Assembly: GCA_027624235.1 (NCBI GenBank)
Contig: JAQBYB010000019.1
Span: 1 to 40,356 of the forward strand
From: Pseudomonadota bacterium
GTDB taxonomy: Bacteria > Pseudomonadota > Alphaproteobacteria > Rhodospirillales > Casp-alpha2
Direction: 5' to 3'
DNA: 40,356 bases
Part shown: positions 25,177 to 32,190 of the stretch, piece after piece
How the letters are laid out: every line of letters starts with the position of its first letter
Position numbering within the stretch: position 1 is the first letter of the stretch
Translations under genes and position numbers: made by a program
The notes under the pieces: model-generated
The model's database searches: none
Told to the model about the DNA's origin: nothing
The model's input: only the letters and a program-made list of their open reading frames with translations

Positions 25177-25325
25177 GTCGTCCTAAAGTCGTCACCTTGT
25201 TTTTCTCGTGTCGTCCTAAAGTCGTCACCTTGTTTTTTTCGTGTCGTCCTAAAGTCGTCACGATGTCGTCCTGATGTCGTCCTAAAGTCGTCCTGATGTC
25301 GTCACGATGTCGTCCTAAAGTCGTC
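25177..25325. repeat. Twelve GTCGTC boxes in strict 11-bp phase (iteron-like array)
   Basis: GTCGTC (GACGAC on the minus strand) occurs at 25177, 25188, 25210, 25221, 25243, 25254, 25265, 25276, 25287, 25298, 25309 and 25320. Every interval is 11 or 22 bp. On the minus strand the 5-bp spacers are TTTAG, ATCGT or ATCAG in alternation; the two 22-bp steps replace one box with an A-rich ACGA(A/G)AAAACAAGGT. The array lies between the DAHP synthase and the terminase-like gene. Two more boxes (25396, 25406), 10 bp apart and out of phase, lie inside the end of the latter gene. Confidence 0.95.
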
Positions 25326-25347
25326 ATTTTTGACCGCCTTTTTCGGG

Positions 25348-25959
25348 TTAAGCCTTTGAAACGGAACGATTGCCGTCCGGATTCGGGTCCAAAATGTCGT
25401 CATTTGTCGTCATATCTGTGTCCCGGTCCGGGCTGCGCCCGTCCTCGCCTCTTCCATCCCTTGGCTCATGTCTTGCCGAGTCGCGAATGCCACGTGTTGG
25501 GGTAACGCCGGCGATGCGGGCCTGGATTTCGACGCAGCGCGCCGCGGCGTGGAAGCTGCGGTCGGAAACGGCGCACTGATAGACGGCCTCGAGCTTGCCG
25601 AGCAGCACGCCTGAGTCGAGGCAGTAGGCGCGGGCCAGGCCGGCGCGGATGGCGGCGACGCGGGCCTGGATCAACGGCTGGCGCATCAGCCGGTAGCCCT
25701 GGTTGCGGCGCGATTCAAGCGCATACCCGGCGCGGCCGGCGGCGTCGGCGGCGTTGCCGAGCAGCACGAAATGCTGGCAGAACGCCTCGTGGCGGTGCCT
25801 TAGTTTTTTCCCGGTCCGGGCCCCGGGAGTTCCGGGGGTGTCCCCCGAAATGGGGCCCGTCCTCGCCTCTTGCCGCTTCTTTCCGGGCGCTGCTTGCGGG
25901 GTTTCGGGGCCAGCCTGCCGAAGCCTTGGCGTAGGCAGGGGAGGATTATCTCGTGGCAT
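25348..25959 (-). CDS. Terminase small subunit-like DNA-binding protein
   Basis: In the 203-residue protein, residues about 50-150 match the Terminase_2 pattern: RHEAFCQHFVLLGNAADAAGRAGY is the usual helix-turn-helix start, followed by SRRNQGYRLMRQPLIQARVAAIRAG. Small terminase subunits bind repeated pac/cos DNA as oligomers. The flanks are Pro/Gly/Arg-rich and look disordered. No large terminase, portal or capsid gene is nearby, so this is a lone phage-derived or domesticated copy. The adjacent 11-bp-phased array is an obvious candidate binding site, which is inference. The upstream gap is AT-rich. Confidence 0.72.
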   Translation of the reverse strand: MPRDNPPLPTPRLRQAGPETPQAAPGKKRQEARTGPISGDTPGTPGARTGKKLRHRHEAFCQHFVLLGNAADAAGRAGYALESRRNQGYRLMRQPLIQARVAAIRAGLARAYCLDSGVLLGKLEAVYQCAVSDRSFHAAARCVEIQARIAGVTPTRGIRDSARHEPRDGRGEDGRSPDRDTDMTTNDDILDPNPDGNRSVSKA

Positions 25960-26113
25960 GATCTGTCATTCCTATTTTATATTTAATAGGGAATAAGATC
26001 ATAATTTTTGTTGACAGTCAAGAACAAATATGGAATATATTATATGATGGCTTTTTTGAAATTTATAAAACGCCTATCAATAAATTTAAAAATTGCCTTT
26101 TTAATTTCATTTA

Positions 26114-26142
26114 TTGATTTTATGAAATAAATATGCTATATA
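26114..26142 (+). promoter_or_regulatory. Possible sigma-70 promoter for the accessory module
   Basis: In the AT-rich gap 25960-26175, TTGATT (26114-26119) and TATATA/TATAAT (26137-26144) are spaced 17 or 19 bp, about 30 bp before the ATG at 26176. The rest of this 216-bp gap is a low-GC stretch with no other gene. The A/T richness makes chance matches likely. Confidence 0.4.
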
Positions 26143-26175
26143 ATACGGAACGTAAATACAAAATAGGAAATTGGT

Positions 26176-27179
26176 ATGGTAGCTACACTGCATACTCTTC
26201 ACCCCCATTCGGCGCCGTTAGCGGGGTTTCTTCGGGTTGGAGCCACTGGTCATAGAAAGTTGGAAGCAATGCTTGCTGCAGGACACTTCCCTTACAAACG
26301 GGTTGTCTTTGAAGCGTCGCATATAGGTGAGCAAAAAGAACTTGTGAAGTCGCTAAAGGAGAATGGATGCTAAATCATTCTCGATCCAAACTTTGCAGAG
26401 ATGGCCTCTCTGGGACGTTACGAATCGGCGGTTAGAAAACTTCCTTGGGCAAACCCTGATCGTCCTTGGGAGCCCTCTGATTTTGGTCATGGTCGCAATC
26501 TGGATATTGCGAGGCTCATAACTGAGTTTGCCGTCGAACAAGGTGTAAATGTTGTTTTGGCACCAAGCCACTCGTTGCCGATAATGTGGGTGGTCTAGCC
26601 GGTCTGGCTGCAGGAGCTTTTGGCGCAGTTGGTGGAATTAGTCACGGTGTTGGGCAAAAGGAAAGCTTTGATATTAGCAGTTGGAGAAAGCCGTCATCCG
26701 GACGTGGCGGAACGGCAATCCGTGTCTATATTCCTGCACTTGATCGGTTTTTTAAAGAGGGTCAGCTAGAAGCTATTTTCAGTGCAAATGGGGGGAAACC
26801 AAGATTTGGGTGTACCGATAAAAGTTGTTGTTCGAATGGAACTGAGGACATGATCGAAAATGCGCACGCCCACTTTCTTACCCAGCGCCGTCGGCAAATT
26901 GATGACTTGTCGAGCGTCCCAGAATCACGGCGTGCTGAGCATTTCCTTTTGCGTCAAGTTGCCCCCACTGTTAGGTCCGCACGTCATGGAGTGCGATTGA
27001 AAATTGCCGATGAAAAAGTGGTGAAAGCAATCAGTGATGGGAAAACGCGTCTTGTCCGGTTCCAAGATGCATTGGCTGACCTCCATGAAGGAGATGATGC
27101 AGGAACAGTGACGCGATCACAAACACCTGCATTTCGCGGTAGTGGGCGACCTGTCAATTCAGTATTGGAGAAAAAGTGA
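26176..27179 (+). pseudogene. Broken gene of unknown family upstream of the Xre-RES pair
   Basis: From ATG 26176 (AGGAAA upstream) the frame reads 65 residues to TAA at 26371-26373. It continues in the same frame (ILDPNFAEMASLGRYESAVRKL onward) to TAG at 26596. The coherent protein then resumes in another frame near 26580 as VADNVGGLAGLAAGAFGAVGG and runs to TGA at 27177-27179. So one nonsense codon and one frame change break a gene of about 330 codons. The out-of-frame join may mark an internal deletion, because LAPSHS and VADNVGG look like distant parts of a barrel-type fold. The C-terminal part has CTDKSCC, possibly metal-binding, and a helical AHAHFLTQRRRQID. GC is lower than in the surrounding genes. 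I cannot name the family; sequencing error is an alternative. Confidence 0.7.
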
Positions 27180-27517
27180 TGTCTAGTGCTGTCGCCAAAA
27201 TTCTCGACGATCTCAAATTGCAGGGTGGCCTGAAGGGGATGGACGTTGCCAACATCGCCGATGTTTCGCCGGCGACGGTGTCACGCTGGTCGTCGGGAAG
27301 CACTTTTCCGCAACCGAAGACACAACTCATTATTTCGGATTTACGGTATGTCGTTGACCGCTTGTCGGAATTCTATTCGCCGGAGGAAACCCGCCTTTGG
27401 CTCTATTCGATGCACCGTTTGTTGAATAACGACCGGGCTGTTGATCTGATTCACGACGGCCGCGCCGATGAGGTTCTTGAAGTGATCGAGAGCCTTGACG
27501 AGGCGACGTATACCTAG
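27179..27517 (+). CDS. Xre/MbcA/ParS-type antitoxin
   Basis: The 112-residue protein starts with a helix-turn-helix (GMDVANIADVSPATVSRWSSG, about 20-42). It ends with the DUF2384-type toxin-binding region (SEFYSPEETRLWLYSMHRLLNNDRAVDLI, then DEVLEVIESLDEATYT). This is the Xre antitoxin architecture paired with RES toxins; it should neutralise the toxin and autoregulate the operon. The ATG at 27179 shares a base with the upstream TGA (TGATG), so it is coupled to the broken gene; GTG at 27176 is an alternative start. The toxin ATG follows its stop after 2 bp. Confidence 0.9.
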   Translation: MSSAVAKILDDLKLQGGLKGMDVANIADVSPATVSRWSSGSTFPQPKTQLIISDLRYVVDRLSEFYSPEETRLWLYSMHRLLNNDRAVDLIHDGRADEVLEVIESLDEATYT

Positions 27518-27519
27518 CC

Positions 27520-28083
27520 ATGAGAGGTCGGGAGTGGCGGAATCGTGTACATGACGGGGCGGTTCTTGATGCGCTGGAGGCGGTTGGTCCGGTGCCGTTT
27601 GAAGGCGATGTCTGGCGGGTCACAAAAAAGGGCCGGGATGCCCTGAAAGGCTCCAGCGCCACCGGACGCTGGAGCCCTTCCGGGGAATTCGAGGTTTTAT
27701 ACGCATCCCTGGATCCGGTCGGGGCCTATGCGGAAATTGGCTATCGGTTATCCTTGGAGCCTGTGTGGCCAAGCCGTATTGAGCACGAAATACACCAAAT
27801 CAACCTGCACTTGCAACGCTCGCTCGATTTGGCGGACCTATCGCAATTGCCTGATTTGGGCGTCAATATCGCCAGATATAAAACCTTTGAATATGAGGCG
27901 ACCCAGGCCGTCGCTTCCGCCGCTCATTTCCTGGAATTTGACGGCCTCGTCGTCCCAAGCGCCCGCTACGACTGTTCCAACATCGTCGTTTTTCTAGACC
28001 GTATTGGAGAAAACCACAGGCTGGAGGTGTGCGAGACAAAGCCCGTGGACTGGTCGGACTGGAAACAACGGCGCCCGGCTTGA
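27520..28083 (+). CDS. RES-domain toxin (NAD+-degrading type)
   Basis: The 187-residue RES protein has its conserved residues in place: WRV (Arg33), SSATGRWSP (Arg50), EVLYASLDPVGAYAEIG (Tyr61, Glu72) and the Ser in VVPSARYDCSNIVVF. RES toxins such as MbcT and its relatives deplete NAD+ by phosphorolysis or hydrolysis, causing stasis or death unless bound by their Xre partner. The gene follows the antitoxin by 2 bp, the standard antitoxin-first order. All motifs and the frame are intact, so the pair is probably functional although the gene upstream is broken. Confidence 0.91.
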   Translation: MRGREWRNRVHDGAVLDALEAVGPVPFEGDVWRVTKKGRDALKGSSATGRWSPSGEFEVLYASLDPVGAYAEIGYRLSLEPVWPSRIEHEIHQINLHLQRSLDLADLSQLPDLGVNIARYKTFEYEATQAVASAAHFLEFDGLVVPSARYDCSNIVVFLDRIGENHRLEVCETKPVDWSDWKQRRPA

Positions 28084-28162
28084 GCCCGCCTTGGATCGTG
28101 CATTAAGACGACGCGCTGGGCGGCATCCCTCAGCCCCCCCCAATCTGAACGCGCCGCCCGCG

Positions 28163-28780
28163 TCAGCCGACCATAAACACGTCGTAGCGGGTCGATTTGC
28201 CGGTGATCCGGTGGGAGGCGGCGGGGATGCCCGGCATCGGTTCGGCCAGGCGCGGCCATTTCAGCACCACCCGCCTGCCGGCGGTCGCCAAGGCGACCCG
28301 CATCAGCTCAACCGCATCCTCGTCGCCGCCGACGATCTCGCGGATCAGCCGCATTTTGTTCTTCACCAGGGCGGTTTTCTTGCGCGGCGGATGCATCGGG
28401 TCGACCAGCACCACGTCGGCCGACAGGCTCGCCAGCACAACCCTGGCGTCGCCATGCACCAGGGTCATGCGGTCGATCGCCGCCGCGACATCGCCGCCGG
28501 CGTCTCTGGCCCGCGCCAGCCCGTCTTGCAATAGCCCGTGCATGACGGCGGAGCGTTCAATCAGCGTCACCGCCGCGCCCAGAGAGGCCAGCAAAAACGC
28601 ATCCTCGCCGAGACCGGCGGTGGCATCGACAATGCTTGGGGTTTTGCCGGCCTTCATGCCAACCGCCCTGGCCAGCGCCTGGCCGCGGCCGCCGCCGAAC
28701 CGAAACCGATGGCCGACGGCGCCGCCGGTGAAGTCGCAAATGAGTTGGTCCGGGGTCGGGGTTTTGTCTGGGCGCGGCAT
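28163..28780 (-). CDS. rsmJ: 16S rRNA m2G1516 methyltransferase RsmJ
   Basis: The 205-residue protein shows the RsmJ (YhiQ) signature. The SAM-binding loop is VDATAGLGEDAFLLASLG, with LIERS at the end of strand 2. The catalytic and diagnostic segment is VLVDPMHPPRKKTALVKNKMR, and LKWPRLAEPMPG follows near the end. The frame extends to 28855, but the usual N-terminus corresponds to the ATG at 28780 (MPRPDKTPTPDQL), so I start there. It is backbone sequence on the far side of the accessory island and is tail-to-tail with the RES gene. Confidence 0.88.
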   Translation of the reverse strand: MPRPDKTPTPDQLICDFTGGAVGHRFRFGGGRGQALARAVGMKAGKTPSIVDATAGLGEDAFLLASLGAAVTLIERSAVMHGLLQDGLARARDAGGDVAAAIDRMTLVHGDARVVLASLSADVVLVDPMHPPRKKTALVKNKMRLIREIVGGDEDAVELMRVALATAGRRVVLKWPRLAEPMPGIPAASHRITGKSTRYDVFMVG

Positions 28781-28907
28781 CCTGTTTGTGTACTCACTGA
28801 AACAGACGCGGCAAAGCAAAAAGCAACCCCGGCCGGCGTCTTTGCCGGCGGTCATTCGCCGGCGGCCATTTTAAGGCGGCCATTTTAATGCGGCCAGAAG
28901 GGCGCGG

Positions 28908-29333
28908 TTACAGTTTCTCCCGCGCCTCGTTGACGGTGCCCCTGACCACCGGCACGTAATCCATATCGGCGACGACAATATGGTTGGTCAGCCAGCCGCC
29001 GAGGAAGAGCATGAAATCTTCCATGTCGAAGACCTCGGGGCCGCGATCGTAGCTGTCCTTGTAGAACATCACCCGGTCGCTCAGTTGGCGGTGGACCGCC
29101 TTGTGGGCGTGCAGTTCCTCATAGCCGCAGGCTTCCATCAGGGTCTCTTCACGCTCGAAATGGATGTTGACGTAATCAATCAGCGCCTCGATGGTGACCG
29201 TGATGGAGCCTTCCGAGACGCCTTCACGGACCTTGTCGTTGAGGTCGTTGATGAGGGCGAAAATACCCTGGTGATCGCGGTCAATGTCGGGGTGGCCGGT
29301 CTCATAGTCCGCCGACCATTTGATGAACGACAT
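28908..29333 (-). CDS. Bacteriohemerythrin
   Basis: The 141-residue single-domain hemerythrin has the full di-iron ligand set: His21 (DRDHQ), His58 and Glu62 (HFEREE), His77 and His81 (HAHKAVH), His118 and Asp123 (NHIVVADMD). These proteins bind O2 reversibly and are used for oxygen storage, delivery or sensing. A strong AGGAGG lies just upstream of the ATG. The gene is divergent from the rhodanese-like gene. Confidence 0.94.
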   Translation of the reverse strand: MSFIKWSADYETGHPDIDRDHQGIFALINDLNDKVREGVSEGSITVTIEALIDYVNIHFEREETLMEACGYEELHAHKAVHRQLSDRVMFYKDSYDRGPEVFDMEDFMLFLGGWLTNHIVVADMDYVPVVRGTVNEAREKL

Positions 29334-29475
29334 GGTTGGGCCTCCTCCTTCCCGCGGGCCAGGATATAAAGACTACACCGCCTTGGCGGGGGCAGGGATT
29401 GACTCCGGTCAAGGTGGCGTTGACGGGCGTTTGGTGCGATACTGGCGACTTGTCCAGGCAACCAGGGGTTTGGCC

Positions 29476-30348
29476 GTGAATGCTGATTTTCTGATCGGGG
29501 CCGGCTTGATCGTCGCCATGCTGGCGCCGGGTCCGGCTTCGGCCACCCATGATGACGCCTTCGGGCCGTTCGGGAACGCCGCGTGTTATGTCTTCGGCGG
29601 CCGTGAAAACTGCCGCACGGTGCGAATCTTCGACGCCGAGGAATGCATTATCAAGGTTCACCCGCGGCCGTTGCCCGATCTTGAACCGGGCGCCGCCGCC
29701 TGCCTGCTCGACGAGGTCCGGACCAAGATGGTCTACCTGCGCAAGGCGCGCCCCGGCAATATGGCCGTCGCCGACCGGGTCAGCATCAAGGGCGGCGGCG
29801 TCGTTGAGGTGCTGGTCCGCTACGACGACATCGGGGCGGCGGTGTGGGAGACCAAAAACGCCGATAGTTTTGATCTTAAGGGCGATCCGGCCCTGACCCG
29901 AAAGGCGATTGAGTCGTTTTCGTCGAGGTTCTGCGCCGGCCAGAGCCGCATGGTCGGCGGCGGCACCAGCGGCGGCATCATCGGCGCGAAAGAAGCCTTC
30001 AGGCGGGCCGCCGAAGGCAGCATCGTGCTGGTCGATATCCGGCTTCCGAGCGAATGGCGCCAGACCGGGATCGGCGTCAACGCCAAAGCCATCACCATGC
30101 ATCAAAGCGTCTATAAATTTGTCGATCAGCTTAAGCTTGCCGCCGGCCCCGAAAAACGTCCGATCGCGCTGATTTGCGCCGAAGGGGTGCGCTCCTCGGC
30201 GATGCAAAGAACGCTCAGGCAATACGGATTCAAAGGCGTCATCGATGTTCATGAAGGCATGATCGGCGGCAAAGCAGGGCCGGGGTGGATCAAATCGGGC
30301 CTGCCGGTAACCTCGTACAACCCGGAACAGGCGCAAGTAAAACCATAG
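29476..30348 (+). CDS. Exported rhodanese-like protein
   Basis: The 290-residue protein starts with a signal peptide (DFLIGAGLIVAMLAPGPASA) at a GTG (29476) with GGGGTTT upstream. The open frame reaches back to 29320, but that stretch overlaps the divergent hemerythrin start. Residues about 175-285 form a rhodanese domain with DIRLPSEWRQTGI and the active-site loop ICAEGVRSSAM (catalytic Cys). The preceding 150 residues have four or five Cys (AACYVF, ENCRTV, EECIIK, AACLLD) and no family I recognise. A periplasmic sulfur-transfer or thiol function is inferred. It is 14 bp upstream of the exported TPR gene. Confidence 0.82.
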   Translation: MNADFLIGAGLIVAMLAPGPASATHDDAFGPFGNAACYVFGGRENCRTVRIFDAEECIIKVHPRPLPDLEPGAAACLLDEVRTKMVYLRKARPGNMAVADRVSIKGGGVVEVLVRYDDIGAAVWETKNADSFDLKGDPALTRKAIESFSSRFCAGQSRMVGGGTSGGIIGAKEAFRRAAEGSIVLVDIRLPSEWRQTGIGVNAKAITMHQSVYKFVDQLKLAAGPEKRPIALICAEGVRSSAMQRTLRQYGFKGVIDVHEGMIGGKAGPGWIKSGLPVTSYNPEQAQVKP

Positions 30349-30362
30349 GCCTAGGGGATACC

Positions 30363-30923
30363 ATGAAGAACCTTCGGTTAATGCTGGTTGCCGTATTGCT
30401 GACGGTTGCGATGCTGCCTGCCTCGGCCCTGGCGGACCAGACCAGCGCCGACCTTGATGATCTATTCAACCGCTTAAAGCGCAGCACTAATGCCCTCGAG
30501 GCGGCCGCCATCGAAGGCTTTATCTGGAAAGTATGGGTTCATCGGGGGGTCGCCGAGGTCGATCAAAATATGGCGCACGGCATTGTCGCCATGGCCGGCG
30601 GCGATTTCAAAGGCTCGCTTTCCTATTTCGACCGGGTCGTGCGGCGTGATCCCGATTTTGCCGAAGGCTGGAACAAGCGGGCGACCGTGTATTTCCTGAT
30701 GGGCAACTTTGACGCCTCGGTCGCCGACATCGGAAAAACCCTGGCATTGGAACCACGCCATTTCGGCGCCCTGTCGGGCATGGGATTAATTTACGACTCT
30801 ATTGGCAACCCGGCGGCGGCGGTCAAGGTTTGGGAAAAGGCGCTTGAGATCAATCCTCATATGGCGACAATCCGGCGACGGATCGAGGAAATCCGCACCG
30901 AGACCATGGGCAAACCCATCTAG
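30363..30923 (+). CDS. Exported TPR protein
   Basis: The 186-residue protein has a signal peptide (LRLMLVAVLLTVAMLPASALA). It then has about three tetratricopeptide repeats (GGDFKGSLSYFDRVVRRDPD, MGNFDASVADIGKTLALEP, IGNPAAAVKVWEKALEINP). AGGGGA precedes the ATG at 30363. It follows the rhodanese gene by 14 bp and probably forms an operon with it. Its TAG stop (30921-30923) is the first full codon of the MITE-like repeat that follows, so the original C-terminus may have been different. A scaffold role in the periplasm is likely; partners are unknown. Confidence 0.85.
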   Translation: MKNLRLMLVAVLLTVAMLPASALADQTSADLDDLFNRLKRSTNALEAAAIEGFIWKVWVHRGVAEVDQNMAHGIVAMAGGDFKGSLSYFDRVVRRDPDFAEGWNKRATVYFLMGNFDASVADIGKTLALEPRHFGALSGMGLIYDSIGNPAAAVKVWEKALEINPHMATIRRRIEEIRTETMGKPI

Positions 30924-31072
30924 GGCAAATCCCGAGCGGATGGGTACATCCGCGACGACGAATTTGCGTCTAAAACGACGACGAATTTGCGTCTAAAACG
31001 ACGACGAATTTGCGTCTAAAACAAAGGCGTAGAGCATTTTAGGTGAACGCAAGTGAACCGGAAATGCCCTAG
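30920..31072. repeat. MITE-like intergenic repeat, copy A (with triplicated 23-bp unit)
   Basis: The 153-bp element starts CTAGGGCA and ends with its inverse TGCCCTAG. It contains a perfect hairpin GCGGATG-GGTA-CATCCGC (30936-30953), three tandem 23-bp units (30953-30975, 30976-30998, 30999-31021; core GAATTTGCGTCTAAAAC) and an imperfect REP-like dyad GGTGAACGCAAGTGAACC. An inverted copy with one unit lies at 39218-39325. Its two ends supply the stop codons of both flanking genes (TAG at 30921-30923 on plus; TAG at 31071-31069 on minus). Confidence 0.9.
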
Positions 31073-32031
31073 CCCTCGCGGCCCTTTATCGCCAATAGAG
31101 TTTTCAGCGCCCGTGCCGGGCGACCATCGATGGCGGCGAGGCCGAGGCCGATCAGGGCCATGCCGGCCACGTGTTGCGGCAGCAGAACCTCATTCAGAAC
31201 GACAACGCCGAGGCCGATGGCGCTGACCGGGATCAGGAACGTCACCAGCAGAAGATTGGTCGCCCCCGCCGTCGCCAGAATTCGAAAATAGAGGATATAG
31301 GCAAGCGCCGTCGACAGCATCGCGAGGCCGGCAAGGGCCAGGACCACGGTAAGGCTTGGGGCGGCAAGCGTCCACGGTTGATCGACGATCAGCATGACCG
31401 GCATAAGCAGGATACTGGACGCCGTGACCTGGCCGGTCGCCGCCGCCATCGGCGTGATACCCAAGCCCTGAAAGCGCCGCCCGAACACGCCGGCGAAGGC
31501 GTAGGACAGCGCCGCGCCGAGCACCGCCAACTGGGCCGTGATATTGACGCCCAGCGACAGTGCCCCGCCGCCGATCATCACGGCGACCCCGGCCAACCCG
31601 GCGATGACGCCGAGCAGCCGGGCGCCGGTGATTTTTTCGTCGCGGGTGAGAACGTCGGCGACGAGCACCGTGAACAGCGGCGTCGTCGCGTTGAGAATGG
31701 AGGCGACGCCCGACGCGATATGCGACTGCCCCCAAACGATGAGGCTGAAGGGGACGACGTTGTTGAGAAACCCCATGCCGAAAAACGCCGCCCACACCCG
31801 GCCCGACGTCGGCAGCCTCTGGCCCATGATCCGCATCACCGCGAGCAGCGTCAGGGCGGCCAGAAACACCCGGCAGACGACGACGGTGAAGGTCGGCAGC
31901 GCCATCACGGCGACGCCGTTGAAGAAAAACGAGCCGCCCCACAGCACCGACAGCAACACCAACATGCCCCATTCGAGCGGGCGCATGGTTTTGTTGACGG
32001 GGGTTTTATGGACGGGGGAGGAGGGCGCCAT
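31069..32031 (-). CDS. EamA/DMT-family transporter
   Basis: The 320-residue protein has ten predicted hydrophobic spans in two EamA halves: WGMLVLLSVLWGGSFFF begins the first, and AQLAVLGAALSYAFAGVFGRR begins the second. This is the standard drug/metabolite transporter layout for metabolite or amino-acid efflux; the substrate cannot be read from sequence. The frame extends to 32169, but the ATG at 32031 fits the family N-terminus and has AGAGA upstream. Its TAG stop is provided by the end of the MITE-like repeat. Confidence 0.88.
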   Translation of the reverse strand: MAPSSPVHKTPVNKTMRPLEWGMLVLLSVLWGGSFFFNGVAVMALPTFTVVVCRVFLAALTLLAVMRIMGQRLPTSGRVWAAFFGMGFLNNVVPFSLIVWGQSHIASGVASILNATTPLFTVLVADVLTRDEKITGARLLGVIAGLAGVAVMIGGGALSLGVNITAQLAVLGAALSYAFAGVFGRRFQGLGITPMAAATGQVTASSILLMPVMLIVDQPWTLAAPSLTVVLALAGLAMLSTALAYILYFRILATAGATNLLLVTFLIPVSAIGLGVVVLNEVLLPQHVAGMALIGLGLAAIDGRPARALKTLLAIKGREG

Positions 32032-32190
32032 CGGGTCTCTTTCGCGGTTTCCTATTCGGGCGGACCGAGGCTCGTCCCGGCGGCCCGAGGGCGCAACCCG
32101 ATTCTTGCGGCGTTGCCTAAAAACCATCAAAAAGGCGTTACGCTTAACAGATGATCCGCGCCAAGGCACCCGGTTTAGTCACGCCGCCGC

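Noticed and set aside
25177..25325. CRISPR array
   Set aside because: Units are 11 bp with near-constant spacers, without 25-40 bp repeats, unique spacers or cas genes.
25109..25327. 72-residue frame with 11-residue repeats (TTLGRH...) across the phased array
   Set aside because: The protein repeat follows automatically from 33-bp DNA periodicity; there is no clear ribosome-binding site and the repeat reads open in several frames.
29302..30336. 344-codon minus-strand frame opposite the rhodanese-like gene
   Set aside because: The rhodanese motif and signal peptide are on the plus strand; this is a shadow.
31171..32154. 327-codon plus-strand frame opposite the EamA transporter
   Set aside because: Low-complexity Arg/Asp/His-rich shadow of a membrane protein.
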